NCBI GenBank assembly: GCA_039928615.1
Contig: JBDSSS010000196.1
Coordinates: 1 to 29,362 of the forward strand
Origin: JBDSSS01 sp039928615
GTDB lineage: Bacteria; Actinomycetota; Actinomycetes; Actinomycetales; Dermatophilaceae
Direction: 5' to 3'
DNA length: 29,362 nt
Each line of letters opens with the position of its first letter. The stretch's first letter is position 1. A program made the translations under genes and the position numbers. Below, piece by piece: positions 1 through 8,024 of this stretch. The notes under the pieces were generated by a model, which saw only the letters and a list, made by a program, of their open reading frames with translations, was not told the DNA's origin and did no database searches.

Positions 1-1113
1 CGCGGTGGTCTCGTCGCTGGCGCTGACGCCCTCCGGGAGAGGTCCGTCGAGACCGTCGTCGACGGTGTCGAGGTCGAGGTCGTTGCCCTCCTCCGGACCG
101 GGCTCGCCGGGCGAGGTCGACCACGGCTGCCCGCGGTGGTCACCCGGGTCGGTGCTGGGCGTCCCGCCCCCGGTGACGACCTCGGCTCGGTCGTCCAGGG
201 CCGGCACCTCGACGTCGTGCTGCGTCTCGGTGTCGATCGTGGTGTCGAGGTTGCCGACGACGTCGTCGGTCTCCCCGGTTCGTGCGGTGCTCTCGTCGGA
301 CGTGCTGTCCATCGCGTCACTCCCGTCGGCGTCGTCGACACCGGCAGCGGTGTCGGACGTCCCGGCACCGGCGCCGTCGTTCGTGTCGTCCTGCGAGTCC
401 GTCTCGCTGACCGCGTCATACCCGTTCGCCGAGTCGTCCTCGTCCGACCCGTCGTCCGTCTCCTCGGAGGCGTCCTTGGTCCCGAAGGGGTCCTCGGCGT
501 CCGCGAGGTCCGGCTCGTCGTCGTCACGGGTGAAGGCCGCAGCGGCACCCGCGGTGCCGGCCGCGCCGAGCCCCATCCCACCGGCGGAGGCGGCGGCGAT
601 GCTCGACCCTGCGCCCGCGGAGACGACAGGCCGGGCGTCCGCCACCGACGGGGACGTGACCGCGCCCTCGGTCGCCGGTGCGGGTTCGTCGATCCTGCGG
701 CCGGTCTCGTCGACACGGTGGCCGGCGTCATCGGTGCGGACGTCGGGGTCGAGGCGGTCGGCCTCACGGGCGAGGCTCTCGTGCTCGTCGCGCACCGCGG
801 CCGCGGCCTTCTCGTGCTCGGCGGCCTGGGCCTCGAGGCGGGCGGCCTCGTCGGCCTTGGCCTTGGCCTCCGCCGCCTTGGCGTCGGCCTCGGCGCGCGT
901 GCTCTCGGCGATCTGTCCGGTCACCGAGGCGCGGTCCTCGTGCTGCTGCACGGCGGGTGCGCGCTCCTCCGCCTTCGCGCGCAGGGAGGAGGCCTCGTCC
1001 CGGTGCCGCTCGTCCCGACGCCGTCGGGCTCGCGACGCGACGAGCCAGATGACGATGGCGACGACGAGGATCGCGGCGACGATCCACAGGATGGTCTTGG
1101 TGGTGTCCGACAT
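1..1113 (-). CDS. Membrane-anchored acidic coiled-coil protein (3' end outside window)
   Basis: The reading frame is open from an ATG at 1113-1111 to the window edge (371 codons, no stop), so the C-terminus is missing. Residues about 7-25 form one hydrophobic membrane segment (ILWIVAAILVVAIVIWLV) followed at once by a basic stretch (SRARRRRDE), so the C-terminal part should lie in the cytoplasm. Residues about 40-115 are rich in Ala, Glu, Lys and Gln with heptad-like spacing and look like a coiled coil. The remainder is low-complexity Asp/Glu/Thr/Ser/Gly sequence, strongly acidic. I recognise no catalytic domain. The longer forward-strand reading frame over the same bases is a GC-driven shadow. 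Function unknown; an envelope-associated scaffold is only a guess. Confidence 0.7.
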   Translation of the reverse strand, partial: MSDTTKTILWIVAAILVVAIVIWLVASRARRRRDERHRDEASSLRAKAEERAPAVQQHEDRASVTGQIAESTRAEADAKAAEAKAKADEAARLEAQAAEHEKAAAAVRDEHESLAREADRLDPDVRTDDAGHRVDETGRRIDEPAPATEGAVTSPSVADARPVVSAGAGSSIAAASAGGMGLGAAGTAGAAAAFTRDDDEPDLADAEDPFGTKDASEETDDGSDEDDSANGYDAVSETDSQDDTNDGAGAGTSDTAAGVDDADGSDAMDSTSDESTARTGETDDVVGNLDTTIDTETQHDVEVPALDDRAEVVTGGGTPSTDPGDHRGQPWSTSPGEPGPEEGNDLDLDTVDDGLDGPLPEGVSASDETTA

Positions 1114-1177
1114 GTGCCCAGCCCCTTCAACGGTCACGAGGGCTGCTCGCCCCCTCAACCGGCAAACCTACTGCCCG

Positions 1178-1195
1178 GTCGCCGGCTTCGGCGAC
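1178..1195 (-). terminator. Possible terminator of the acyl-CoA synthetase gene
   Basis: A 7-bp GTCGCCG/CGGCGAC stem with a 4-base loop lies 25 bases past the stop codon of the acyl-CoA synthetase gene. No T-run follows, so this is a weak call. Confidence 0.35.
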
Positions 1196-1219
1196 GTCCG
1201 GACGGACTCGTCGGCCCCC

Positions 1220-2872
1220 TCAGCCCAGTCCGAGACGCTTCGCCGTCGTCTCGCGCATCTCGACCTTGCGGATCTTGCCGGTGACCGTCATCGGGAACTC
1301 GTCGACGATCTCGACGTAGCGGGGGATCTTGAAGTGGGCCAGCTTGCCGGTGCAGAAGGCGCGGAGCGAGTCGGCGGTCAGCGGCTCCGCCCCGTCCTTC
1401 ATCCGCACCCACGCACACAGCTCCTCGCCGTACTTGGCGTCGGGCACCCCGATGACCTGGGCGTCGAGGATGTCGGGGTGGGTGTAGAGGAACTCCTCGA
1501 TCTCCCGCGGGTAGACGTTCTCCCCGCCCCGGATCACCATGTCCTTGATCCGTCCCGTGATCTCGACGTATCCGTCCTCGTGCATCACCCCGATGTCGCC
1601 GGTGTGCATCCAGCCGTCGACGAGCGCCTCGGCCGTCTTCTCCGGCTGCTCCCAATAGCCGAGCATCACGGAGTAGCCCTTCGTGACGAACTCCCCCGCC
1701 TGTCCGCGCGGCACGGTCTCCCCGGTCACGGGGTCGACGATCTTGATCTCGAGGTGCGGCCCCACGCGACCGACGGTGCCGACCTTCTGCTCGAAGGTGT
1801 CGTCGGTGCGGTTCTGGGTCGAGACCGGCGAGGTCTCCGTCATGCCGTAACAGATCGTCATCTCCTCGATCCCGGAGGCGATGAGCTTCTTCATCAGCTC
1901 TGCGGGACAGGGCGATCCGGCCATGATGCCGGTCCGCACGCTCGACAGGTCGTAGTCACCGAACGTCGGCAGGTTCCACTCGGCGATGAACATCGTCGGC
2001 ACCCCGTAGAGCGAGGTGACCCGCTCGTCCTGGGTGGCCTGCAACGTCGCCGCAGGGTCGAACCCGGGGGCGGGGATGACCATGCACGCACCGTGGGTCG
2101 TGCACGCGAGGTTGCCCATGACCATGCCGAAGCAGTGGTAGAACGGCACGGGGATGCAGACCCGATCGGCCTCGGTGTAGTCGCAGAGCTCGCCGACGAA
2201 GTAGCCGTTGTTGAGGATGTTGCGGTGGCTCAGCGTCGCGCCCTTGGGGAAGCCCGTCGTGCCGGACGTGTACTGGATGTTGATCGCGTCCGTGGCGCTC
2301 AGACCAGCCTGTATGCCGGCCAGCTCGCTCTCGCTCACCTCGTCGGCCCGGGCGAGCAGCTCGGTCCAGTCCGAGGTGCCGATGTAGACGACCCGCTCCA
2401 GGGAGTCGACATCGTCGCCGACCTCCTCGACCATCTGGCGATAGCTGCTCGCGCGGAACGCCTCGGCGCTCACCAGCGTGGAGACGCCGGACTGGTCGAG
2501 GACGTAGCGCAGCTCGTGCGAGCGGTAGCTCGGGTTGATGTTGACGAGGATCGCGCCGATCTTCGCCGTCGCGTACTGCACGAGCGTCCACTCCGAGCAG
2601 TTCGGCGCCCAGATCCCGACCCGGTCACCGGTCCCGACCCCGACGGCCAGGAGCGCGCGGGCCAGCCGGTCGACGTCGGCCTGCAGCTCGGCATACGTCC
2701 ACCGTCGTCCCTGTGCGACGTCGACGAGGGCCTCGCGATCCCCGAAGCGCGCCACGGTCGCGTCGAGGTTGTCCCCGATGGTCTGCTCGATGAGCGCCGG
2801 CTCGGACTCCCCGCGCGTGTGCGAGAGGGCCGGATCGAGCTCAGTGGCGGTCGTAGCGGGGGCAGCGGTCAT
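1220..2872 (-). CDS. Acyl-CoA synthetase (AMP-forming), FadD-like
   Basis: 550 aa, a normal length for an ANL-superfamily acyl-CoA synthetase. It activates a carboxylic acid to acyl-AMP and then to acyl-CoA. Visible motifs: the phosphate-binding loop YTSGTTGFPK (residues 201-210), the adenylate motif YGMTET (342-347), TGD (424-426), the hinge RIKDMVIRGGENVYP (441-455) and the C-terminal catalytic lysine in GKIRK (about 533). Sequence style resembles medium/long-chain fatty-acid enzymes rather than acetyl-CoA synthetase, but the chain length cannot be read off. The frame stays open upstream to 3244; I chose the ATG at 2872 because GAGAGG sits just before it and family similarity starts there. 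It is transcribed alone. With EtfD at 19.5 kb it suggests fatty-acid use as a carbon source. Confidence 0.9.
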   Translation of the reverse strand: MTAAPATTATELDPALSHTRGESEPALIEQTIGDNLDATVARFGDREALVDVAQGRRWTYAELQADVDRLARALLAVGVGTGDRVGIWAPNCSEWTLVQYATAKIGAILVNINPSYRSHELRYVLDQSGVSTLVSAEAFRASSYRQMVEEVGDDVDSLERVVYIGTSDWTELLARADEVSESELAGIQAGLSATDAINIQYTSGTTGFPKGATLSHRNILNNGYFVGELCDYTEADRVCIPVPFYHCFGMVMGNLACTTHGACMVIPAPGFDPAATLQATQDERVTSLYGVPTMFIAEWNLPTFGDYDLSSVRTGIMAGSPCPAELMKKLIASGIEEMTICYGMTETSPVSTQNRTDDTFEQKVGTVGRVGPHLEIKIVDPVTGETVPRGQAGEFVTKGYSVMLGYWEQPEKTAEALVDGWMHTGDIGVMHEDGYVEITGRIKDMVIRGGENVYPREIEEFLYTHPDILDAQVIGVPDAKYGEELCAWVRMKDGAEPLTADSLRAFCTGKLAHFKIPRYVEIVDEFPMTVTGKIRKVEMRETTAKRLGLG

Positions 2873-3012
2873 CGGTGGCCTCTCAGGACGTGCAGCGGTG
2901 GACGGGTCTGCCACCACCCAACTCCGGGTGAGCCGAGCGCGCAAGGGATTCCGTCCGTGCCGCTCCCCACGTAGGCCCTGCCCCCGCTCAGCGGTGCAGG
3001 GTGTCCCGGCGT

Positions 3013-3897
3013 CTACTCCGGCGCGAGCGCGGCGAACGAGTCGCCGGAGTCGAGGCTCTGTCTGACACCTCCGGATGACACAACGAGGATCTCGAGCGTC
3101 CCGTCCGCACGTCGGGTCGCCGCTACAGCCTGGGGTGGGTCGACGACGGAGGCCGTGCCGCTCGTCCAGCGAGCTCCACCGTCGGTGCTCACAGCGACCG
3201 TGCCCTCGGGGGTGACGCCAACGGCAGTCGTCGCGTCGGCCCACGTGACGAGCAGCAGGAGAGGGCTGTCGGCCACCGAGCTCCAGGTGGCGCCGTGGTC
3301 GGCGGAGGCCCGGAGACCCTCGGCCGTCGTCGCGAGGACGGATGCGCCGTCAGGCGATGCCGACAAGGATCGAGGCTCCCCGGCGAACGGCAGATCGCGC
3401 CAGCTCACCCCGTCGCTCGTGCCCCGCAGCACTCCGTCGTAGGCGAGCACTCCGCTTGGGGACGAGGTGAGGGCATGGAAGTCGGACTCCCCTCCGCGCG
3501 AGCGGATCACCCACGAGACACCCGCGTCCTTCGACTCCAGCAGGCCGGCCGGTTGGGGGAGGTCCACCCCGGCGCCCGGGTGGCCCGACGCGAGGAAGCG
3601 GCCGGACCCCGCGACGGCGAACCCCATCAGGTCGATGGCGGGCCCCACCCGTCGCCACGCTCCTTCCGCCTGGCGAAACAGGCCCTCGTGGGTGGCGAGA
3701 TAGAGCGTGCCGTCGCCGGGGTCGCGACCCATGCCATGGATGTGCACGCTCGGCAGCCCCGGCTCGGCCACCTGGACTGGCCCGGATGGGGCGCGGGGCG
3801 TCGGGGCGCCACCGGAAGCGCCGCAACCGGCCACGATCACGGCCGCCGCCGATGAGACGAGGACGACGCCGAGATGACGGCGCGAGCGGCTCCCCAT
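3013..3897 (-). CDS. F510_1955-type beta-propeller lipoprotein
   Basis: 294 aa. The N-terminus is a lipoprotein signal (basic start, hydrophobic run, lipobox VAGC with Cys25), so the mature protein should be lipid-anchored outside the membrane. The rest carries several Asp-box-like repeats (for example DAGVSW, DGVSW, DHGATW, DGGARW, DSGDSF) and a VHIHGMGRDPGDGTLYLATHEGLF opening typical of the family named F510_1955 glycosylhydrolase. Despite that name, no hydrolase activity is evident to me; a beta-propeller fold is the safer reading. Its ATG overlaps the TGA of the DUF305 gene by one base (TGATG at 3899-3895), so the two are translationally coupled. Placement beside a DUF305 protein and a multicopper oxidase points to envelope copper handling. 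Confidence 0.8.
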   Translation of the reverse strand: MGSRSRRHLGVVLVSSAAAVIVAGCGASGGAPTPRAPSGPVQVAEPGLPSVHIHGMGRDPGDGTLYLATHEGLFRQAEGAWRRVGPAIDLMGFAVAGSGRFLASGHPGAGVDLPQPAGLLESKDAGVSWVIRSRGGESDFHALTSSPSGVLAYDGVLRGTSDGVSWRDLPFAGEPRSLSASPDGASVLATTAEGLRASADHGATWSSVADSPLLLLVTWADATTAVGVTPEGTVAVSTDGGARWTSGTASVVDPPQAVAATRRADGTLEILVVSSGGVRQSLDSGDSFAALAPE

Positions 3898-4535
3898 CAC
3901 TTCTTCAGCGTGCCGAGCAGGGACGTCATCTCGTCGATCTCCCTGTTCTGCGCGTCGATGATGTCCTGGGCCAGCTTCTTCGCTTCGGCGCTGCTTCCCG
4001 CTGTCAACTCGGTCTGCGCCGACGCCACCGCTCCCCGGTGGTGCCTGGTCATCAGCTCGAGCCACATCGTGTCGAAGTCGGCCCCGTCGGCGCCGCCCAA
4101 GTCGCTCATCTCCTGGGCCGACATCATGCCGCCCTCATCGCCCGACCCCATCGAGCCCATGTCGTGACCCTCCATCGTCTCCGGCGCCGGCTGTCCCCAG
4201 CTCTGCAGCCAGCCGGTCATGGTCCGGATCTCAGGATCCTGGGCGTCCTTGATCGCCTGGGCCAGTTTCGTCACCTCGGCGTTCGAGGCCTGGGAAAGGG
4301 CCATGTCTGCCATCTCCACCGCCTGCTCGTGATGAGGGATCATGTCCGTCACGAAGGTCACGTCCGCGTCGTTGTGGCCGTCCGCCGCAGCCGGACCGGA
4401 CGGGGCCGCGGACGACTGCCCGGCGGCCTTCCCTGCAGCAGGCCCGGCTTGCTGTGTGCTCTGCCCGCAGGCGGACACCGCGAGCACGCCCGCGAGCGTG
4501 ACGGTGAGGGCGATGGTGCGAGCAGAACGAAGCAT
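3897..4535 (-). CDS. DUF305 lipoprotein
   Basis: 212 aa from the ATG at 4535, chosen because AAGGA lies 7 bases upstream; an in-frame ATG at 4550 has no such site. The signal peptide ends in lipobox VSAC (Cys23). The DUF305 domain is present twice-over in style: MIPHHEQAVEMA (residues 65-76) and MTRHHRGAVASA (162-173), each with a conserved His-His pair, separated by a Met/His-rich linker (about 121-143: MEGHDMGSMG, GGMMSAQEM). These His and Met residues are plausible metal ligands. DUF305 proteins are often found with copper-export or copper-oxidase genes. It is the first gene of a two-gene unit with the F510_1955-type gene and has a CopR-like repeat 116 bases upstream of its start. Confidence 0.88.
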   Translation of the reverse strand: MLRSARTIALTVTLAGVLAVSACGQSTQQAGPAAGKAAGQSSAAPSGPAAADGHNDADVTFVTDMIPHHEQAVEMADMALSQASNAEVTKLAQAIKDAQDPEIRTMTGWLQSWGQPAPETMEGHDMGSMGSGDEGGMMSAQEMSDLGGADGADFDTMWLELMTRHHRGAVASAQTELTAGSSAEAKKLAQDIIDAQNREIDEMTSLLGTLKK

Positions 4536-4650
4536 GGAGCAGTCCTTCATCGAAGCGGGGCGGCGGAAGCATGACACGTGGCTCGACCACATGGCCGAGC
4601 CTGAAACACCATCGTGTCCGCTCCACCCCACGCATCCGGTTGAGGCCCTG

Positions 4651-4669
4651 TGAAGGTTTCATGAAGACC
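4651..4669 (-). promoter_or_regulatory. CopR-like direct repeat upstream of the DUF305 gene
   Basis: On the + strand this reads TGAAGGTTTCATGAAGACC: two TGAAG units 11 bases apart, the spacing used by OmpR/PhoB-family response regulators. It resembles the repeat reported for CopR of Corynebacterium glutamicum (TGAAGATTT-N2-TGAAGATTT, from memory), which controls a multicopper oxidase operon. Its near edge is 116 bases from the start codon, exactly as in the matching site before the multicopper oxidase. Confidence 0.55.
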
Positions 4670-4703
4670 ACGATGGCGCCTCACCCGAGACTCCCGGGAA
4701 TGT

Positions 4704-4733
4704 GCTGGGGTCCGCCGGCCGGTCGACCCCAGC
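4704..4733 (-). terminator. Hairpin after the multicopper oxidase gene
   Basis: A 9-bp GCTGGGGTC/GACCCCAGC stem with a 12-base loop that can itself pair (CCGGCCGG) lies 16 bases past the oxidase stop codon. There is no clear T-run. It would separate the oxidase transcript from the DUF305 unit. Confidence 0.5.
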
Positions 4734-4748
4734 CGATGGTCGGGCGAT

Positions 4749-6251
4749 TCAGGTCCGGTACGACAGGGTCGTCATCATGCCTGCCTCGGCGTGGTAGATG
4801 TTGTGGCAGTGGGTCGCCCACTGGCCGGGGTTGTCGGCCTGGAGGTCGACCTCCACGCTCTGCATGGGCCGCACGATCACGGTGTCCTTGCGGGCGCCTC
4901 CGTCCACGAGGGCGAAGGTGTGGCCGTGCAGGTGCATCGGGTGGAACATCATCGACATGTTCTGAAAGCGCAGACGGACACGTTCGCCCTGACGGACGTC
5001 CAGTGGCGCGCTGTCGGGGAAGGTCTCCCCGTTGATCGTCCACCGGTACGGCGTCATCGAACCGCCCAGCACCAGGTCGTGGCTCCGGTCGACGCTGCGG
5101 TCCGGCAGGCGCACCGCGTCGGCCGCGGTCAGGTCGGTGCCGAGCAGCACCGTCCGGGTGAGCTCGGTGGGGCTCACGTCCGCGGTCGGCGCGGCGCCCG
5201 TGCCACTCCGGACGACCGCGAGCGCCTGGCCCTTCTTGCCCTCGGCTGAGGCGACGAGCGGGAACGCGCCGTCGGAGAGGGTGACCAGCACGTCAAAGCG
5301 CTCGCCCATCCCGATGAGGAGTGCGTCGGTGACCGCCGGCTCCACCGGGAAGCCGTCCGAGTGGGTCACGGTCAGCTGGTGGCCACCGAGCGCGAGACGG
5401 AAGGCAGTGTCCGACCCGGCGTTGACGATCCGGATCCGGACCCGCTGGCCCGGCTTGCCGGTGAGGGTGACCGGGTTCGACGGGACGCGCCCGTTGATGA
5501 GGTAGTGCGGGTAGTCGATGTCGCCGGCGCCGCCGAGCAGCCGCGACTGCATCCCCTCACCCATGCCGCCCATCCCACCCATGCCACCCATCCCGCCCAT
5601 GCCGCCTGACCCGTCGGTGGCCTGCTTGGCGCTGAGCTCGGCGAGGATGTCGTCGGGGGTCTTTCCCGTGCCGTCGACCCAGTCGTCGAGCACGAGGACC
5701 CATTCCAGGTCGTGGTCGCCGGGATCCGTCGGGTCCTCGACGACGAGGACGCCGTAGAGACCCCGGTCGAGCTGGACCCCGGTGTGCGGGTGGTAGAAAT
5801 ACGTGCCCGGATCGGGAGCCGTGAACTCGTACTGGAACGTGCCGCCGGCGCGGATCGGGGTCTGGGTCATGCCGGGGACACCGTCCATGTCGTTGCGCAG
5901 GGCGATCCCGTGCCAGTGGACGGTGGTCTCCGCCGGGAGGGCGTTGTCGACTGCGACGCGCAACAGGTCACCGGCTCGGGCCCGCAGCAGCGGCCCCGGG
6001 ACGCTCTCGCCGTACGCCCACGTCTGCACGGTGCGTCCCCCGAGGTCGATGGTCGTCGCCTTTGGCGTGAGCCGCGCCGAGACCACCCGCTGTCCCGAGG
6101 TGCGCCGCGCCGCCTCGGCCGTGCGGACGGCGGCGGACGAGGAACCCAGCGCTGAGGTGTCGGGACCGCCGCAGCCGGTCAGGCCCACGGTGGCGAGACC
6201 GGCAGTCGCTGCGGCGCCGAGCAGCAGGGTTCGGCGGGAGATGTCGGGCAC
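4749..6251 (-). CDS. Multicopper oxidase, Tat-exported lipoprotein
   Basis: 500 aa, GTG start at 6251 with AAGGAG 7 bases upstream. The N-terminus has a twin-arginine signal (SRRTLLLG) and a lipobox (LTGC, Cys27), so it is exported folded and probably lipid-anchored. All four copper-ligand blocks are visible: HWH (112-114), HPH (154-156), HPMHLHGH (437-444) and HCHNIYHAEAGMM (481-493) with type-1 Cys482 and a Met axial ligand. This is a three-cupredoxin laccase/CueO-type enzyme, probably oxidising Cu(I) or phenolics. Residues about 218-234 form a Gly-Gly-Met repeat. It stands alone, with the DUF305 unit downstream, and is preceded by its own CopR-like repeat. Confidence 0.93.
   Translation of the reverse strand: MPDISRRTLLLGAAATAGLATVGLTGCGGPDTSALGSSSAAVRTAEAARRTSGQRVVSARLTPKATTIDLGGRTVQTWAYGESVPGPLLRARAGDLLRVAVDNALPAETTVHWHGIALRNDMDGVPGMTQTPIRAGGTFQYEFTAPDPGTYFYHPHTGVQLDRGLYGVLVVEDPTDPGDHDLEWVLVLDDWVDGTGKTPDDILAELSAKQATDGSGGMGGMGGMGGMGGMGEGMQSRLLGGAGDIDYPHYLINGRVPSNPVTLTGKPGQRVRIRIVNAGSDTAFRLALGGHQLTVTHSDGFPVEPAVTDALLIGMGERFDVLVTLSDGAFPLVASAEGKKGQALAVVRSGTGAAPTADVSPTELTRTVLLGTDLTAADAVRLPDRSVDRSHDLVLGGSMTPYRWTINGETFPDSAPLDVRQGERVRLRFQNMSMMFHPMHLHGHTFALVDGGARKDTVIVRPMQSVEVDLQADNPGQWATHCHNIYHAEAGMMTTLSYRT
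5556..5612 (-). repeat. 9-base tandem repeat encoding Gly-Gly-Met units
   Basis: About five degenerate copies of a 9-base unit (GGNATGGGN on the coding strand) encode GGMGGMGGMGGMGGMG inside the oxidase, at residues 216-231. Such a unit can change copy number by slippage. Confidence 0.75.
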
Positions 6252-6366
6252 GGATGGGCTCCTTCAAAGGGTCTGTGTGCACAAGCTGGGTCAGGTTTGC
6301 GGATGGCAGGACCCGGGTCAGGAATGACGATGCCTGCTGTCCCCGAAGGGTTTGGTGACCCTCGTG

Positions 6367-6385
6367 TGAAGGTTCACTGAAGACC
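6367..6385 (-). promoter_or_regulatory. CopR-like direct repeat upstream of the multicopper oxidase
   Basis: On the + strand this reads TGAAGGTTCACTGAAGACC, identical to the site at 4651-4669 in 16 of 19 positions. TGAAG units are 11 bases apart. The near edge is 116 bases from the GTG start. Similarity continues for several bases on both sides. Confidence 0.55.
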
Positions 6386-6503
6386 GTGGTGGCGGGGCGA
6401 GCGAAACGGACGGGCCCAGCGGTGAGCCCCGCGGTTTCAGCATCCTCAGGCCAGCGGTTGGCGGCGGCCACCAGGGTCGGGGCACCCGCCGAGGGCCGCC
6501 CGG

Positions 6504-7808
6504 TCAGTCCCGCTGCGATGCGTCCTGGTCCGAGCGACGGGCGATCATCACCTGGCCGAGAGCGATTAGCCCGGCCACGCCGAGGGACACCCCGAGAGTG
6601 AGGACGTCGTCACGCACCTTGACCGCGACGAACGCGCCGAGCACGACGACATCGAGCACGATGGCGATGGCCGGGACCACCGGCTTCGCCCCGATCTCGG
6701 AACTCAGGTGGCGGATGACGCCCCAGTGGATGGCGACGTCCATGGCGAGGTAGAGGATCGCGCCCATCGACGCGATCTGACCCAGGTCGAGGAATGCCGT
6801 GAGCACGATGGCCAGACCAGCCGTCACCACCAACGACTGATGGCTCACGGCAGACGGCAGACCCGGCGCCTGTCCCATGTCGCGCCTCATGTCGTAGAGC
6901 CGGGTGACCGAGTAGATGCTGGCCAGCAGGCCGGAAAAGGTCGCCACCACCGCAAGGGCGATCGTCAGACCGACCCCCCACGACCCGAAGAGTGGCTCTG
7001 CCGCGGCGGCCAGCGCGTAGTCGCGGGCCTCGATGATCTTGTCGACGCTGAGGCTGCTGGCCACCGACACGGTGAGCAGCAGGTAGAGCACCGCACACAG
7101 CGCGATGGAGATCGTGATCGAGCGGCTCACGTTTTTCTTCGGCTCCGCGATGTCGCCACCCTGGTTGGTGATGGTCGTGAAACCCTTGTACGCCAGGATG
7201 CACAGCGTCGCGCCGGCCAGGAAGCCGAGGAGGCCCTGGTCGCCGCTCCACGCGTCGCCACCGGCGAAGTCGAGCACGGACGAGGGTCCGGCTGCCACGA
7301 TCCCGCCGATGGCCAGGGCCGCGATCCCGAAGATCTTCAGCGCCGCCGTCACCGTCGCAGAACGCTCCACCCACTCCGTGCCGACGAGGTTGACCAGTGC
7401 TGCCACCACGATGGCCACCACGCCCAGCAGCGGCACGAGAACCACCGAGCCCTCGAGACCGAACGGGCGCAGCGCATACGTTCCGAAGGTCCGGGCCAGA
7501 AGGCTCTGGGCCACCACCATGGAGACCTACATGGAGAGCGAGAAGGTCCCAGCGATGACTCCGGGGCCGTAGGCCGCCTTGAGCAGCATGGCGATGCCAC
7601 CGGAGGACGGGTTGGTGTCGGAGTACCTGATGTAGGAGTAGGAACTGAAGGCCACGACCAGGGCGCCGGCGAGGAACGCGAAGGGCATCAGGCTCCCGGT
7701 CAGCTCGCTGACCTGGACGACGAGGGCGAAGATGCCGGCCCCGATCATGACGCCGGTGCCCAGCGAGACCGAGCCGAGCAGGGAGCGATTGTCGTCGTGG
7801 GAGGACAT
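6504..7808 (-). pseudogene. APC-family amino acid permease, interrupted by an in-frame TAG
   Basis: The joined reading frame encodes about 434 residues of an amino acid-polyamine-organocation transporter with roughly 12 membrane segments. The start GSVSLGTGVMIGAGIFALV carries the family's Gly-rich first-helix motif. A TAG at 7529-7527 (codon 94) interrupts it with no change of frame: the sequence runs SLSM-stop-VSMVVAQSLLARTF, and the lost codon was most likely TAC (Tyr). Upstream of the stop only two or three helices would be made; the downstream part could start at ATG 7520 but would lack the substrate-binding first helix. I chose ATG 7808; a TTG at 7817 is the alternative. Substrate unknown. 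Either a recent nonsense mutation or a base-call error. Confidence 0.8.
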
Positions 7809-7900
7809 GGACGACAACCTAACGAAGCGCCAGACGGCGCCCCCGGGGGTGAGGCTCCCCCGGCGCAGACCCGACGTGACAGGGCACGGGGAACGAGTAA

Positions 7901-7930
7901 GGCCCCGACCGCTTGCGCAGTCAGGGCCCC
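7901..7930 (-). terminator. Terminator of the tRNA-Arg gene
   Basis: A hairpin of GGCCCCGAC against GTCAGGGCC (one mismatch) with a 10-base loop lies 22 bases past the tRNA 3' end, followed on the minus strand by TTACT. Confidence 0.55.
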
Positions 7931-7951
7931 GTCGTCTGTCTCAACACAGAG

Positions 7952-8024
7952 TGCACCCGAAGGGATTCGAACCCCTAACCTTCTGATCCGTAGTCAGATG
8001 CTCTATCCGTTGAGCTACGGGTGC
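7952..8024 (-). tRNA. tRNA-Arg (anticodon ACG)
   Basis: 73 bases with a complete cloverleaf. The acceptor stem is GCACCCG/CGGGTGC with discriminator A. The anticodon loop CTACGGA (anticodon ACG, whose A34 would be deaminated to inosine) lies between TCTGA and TCAGA. The T loop is GGTTCGAATCC-like. CCA is not encoded (CTC follows). Confidence 0.96.

Noticed and set aside
5..2974. A 989-codon open frame on the + strand
   Set aside because: It runs antisense through the acyl-CoA synthetase and the acidic protein; its Arg/Ser/Pro-rich sequence has no domain and reflects high GC.
6285..6322. Direct repeat GGGTCAGG (6285 and 6315) in the oxidase leader
   Set aside because: Eight bases, 30 apart, GC-rich and with no counterpart in the DUF305 leader; could easily be chance.
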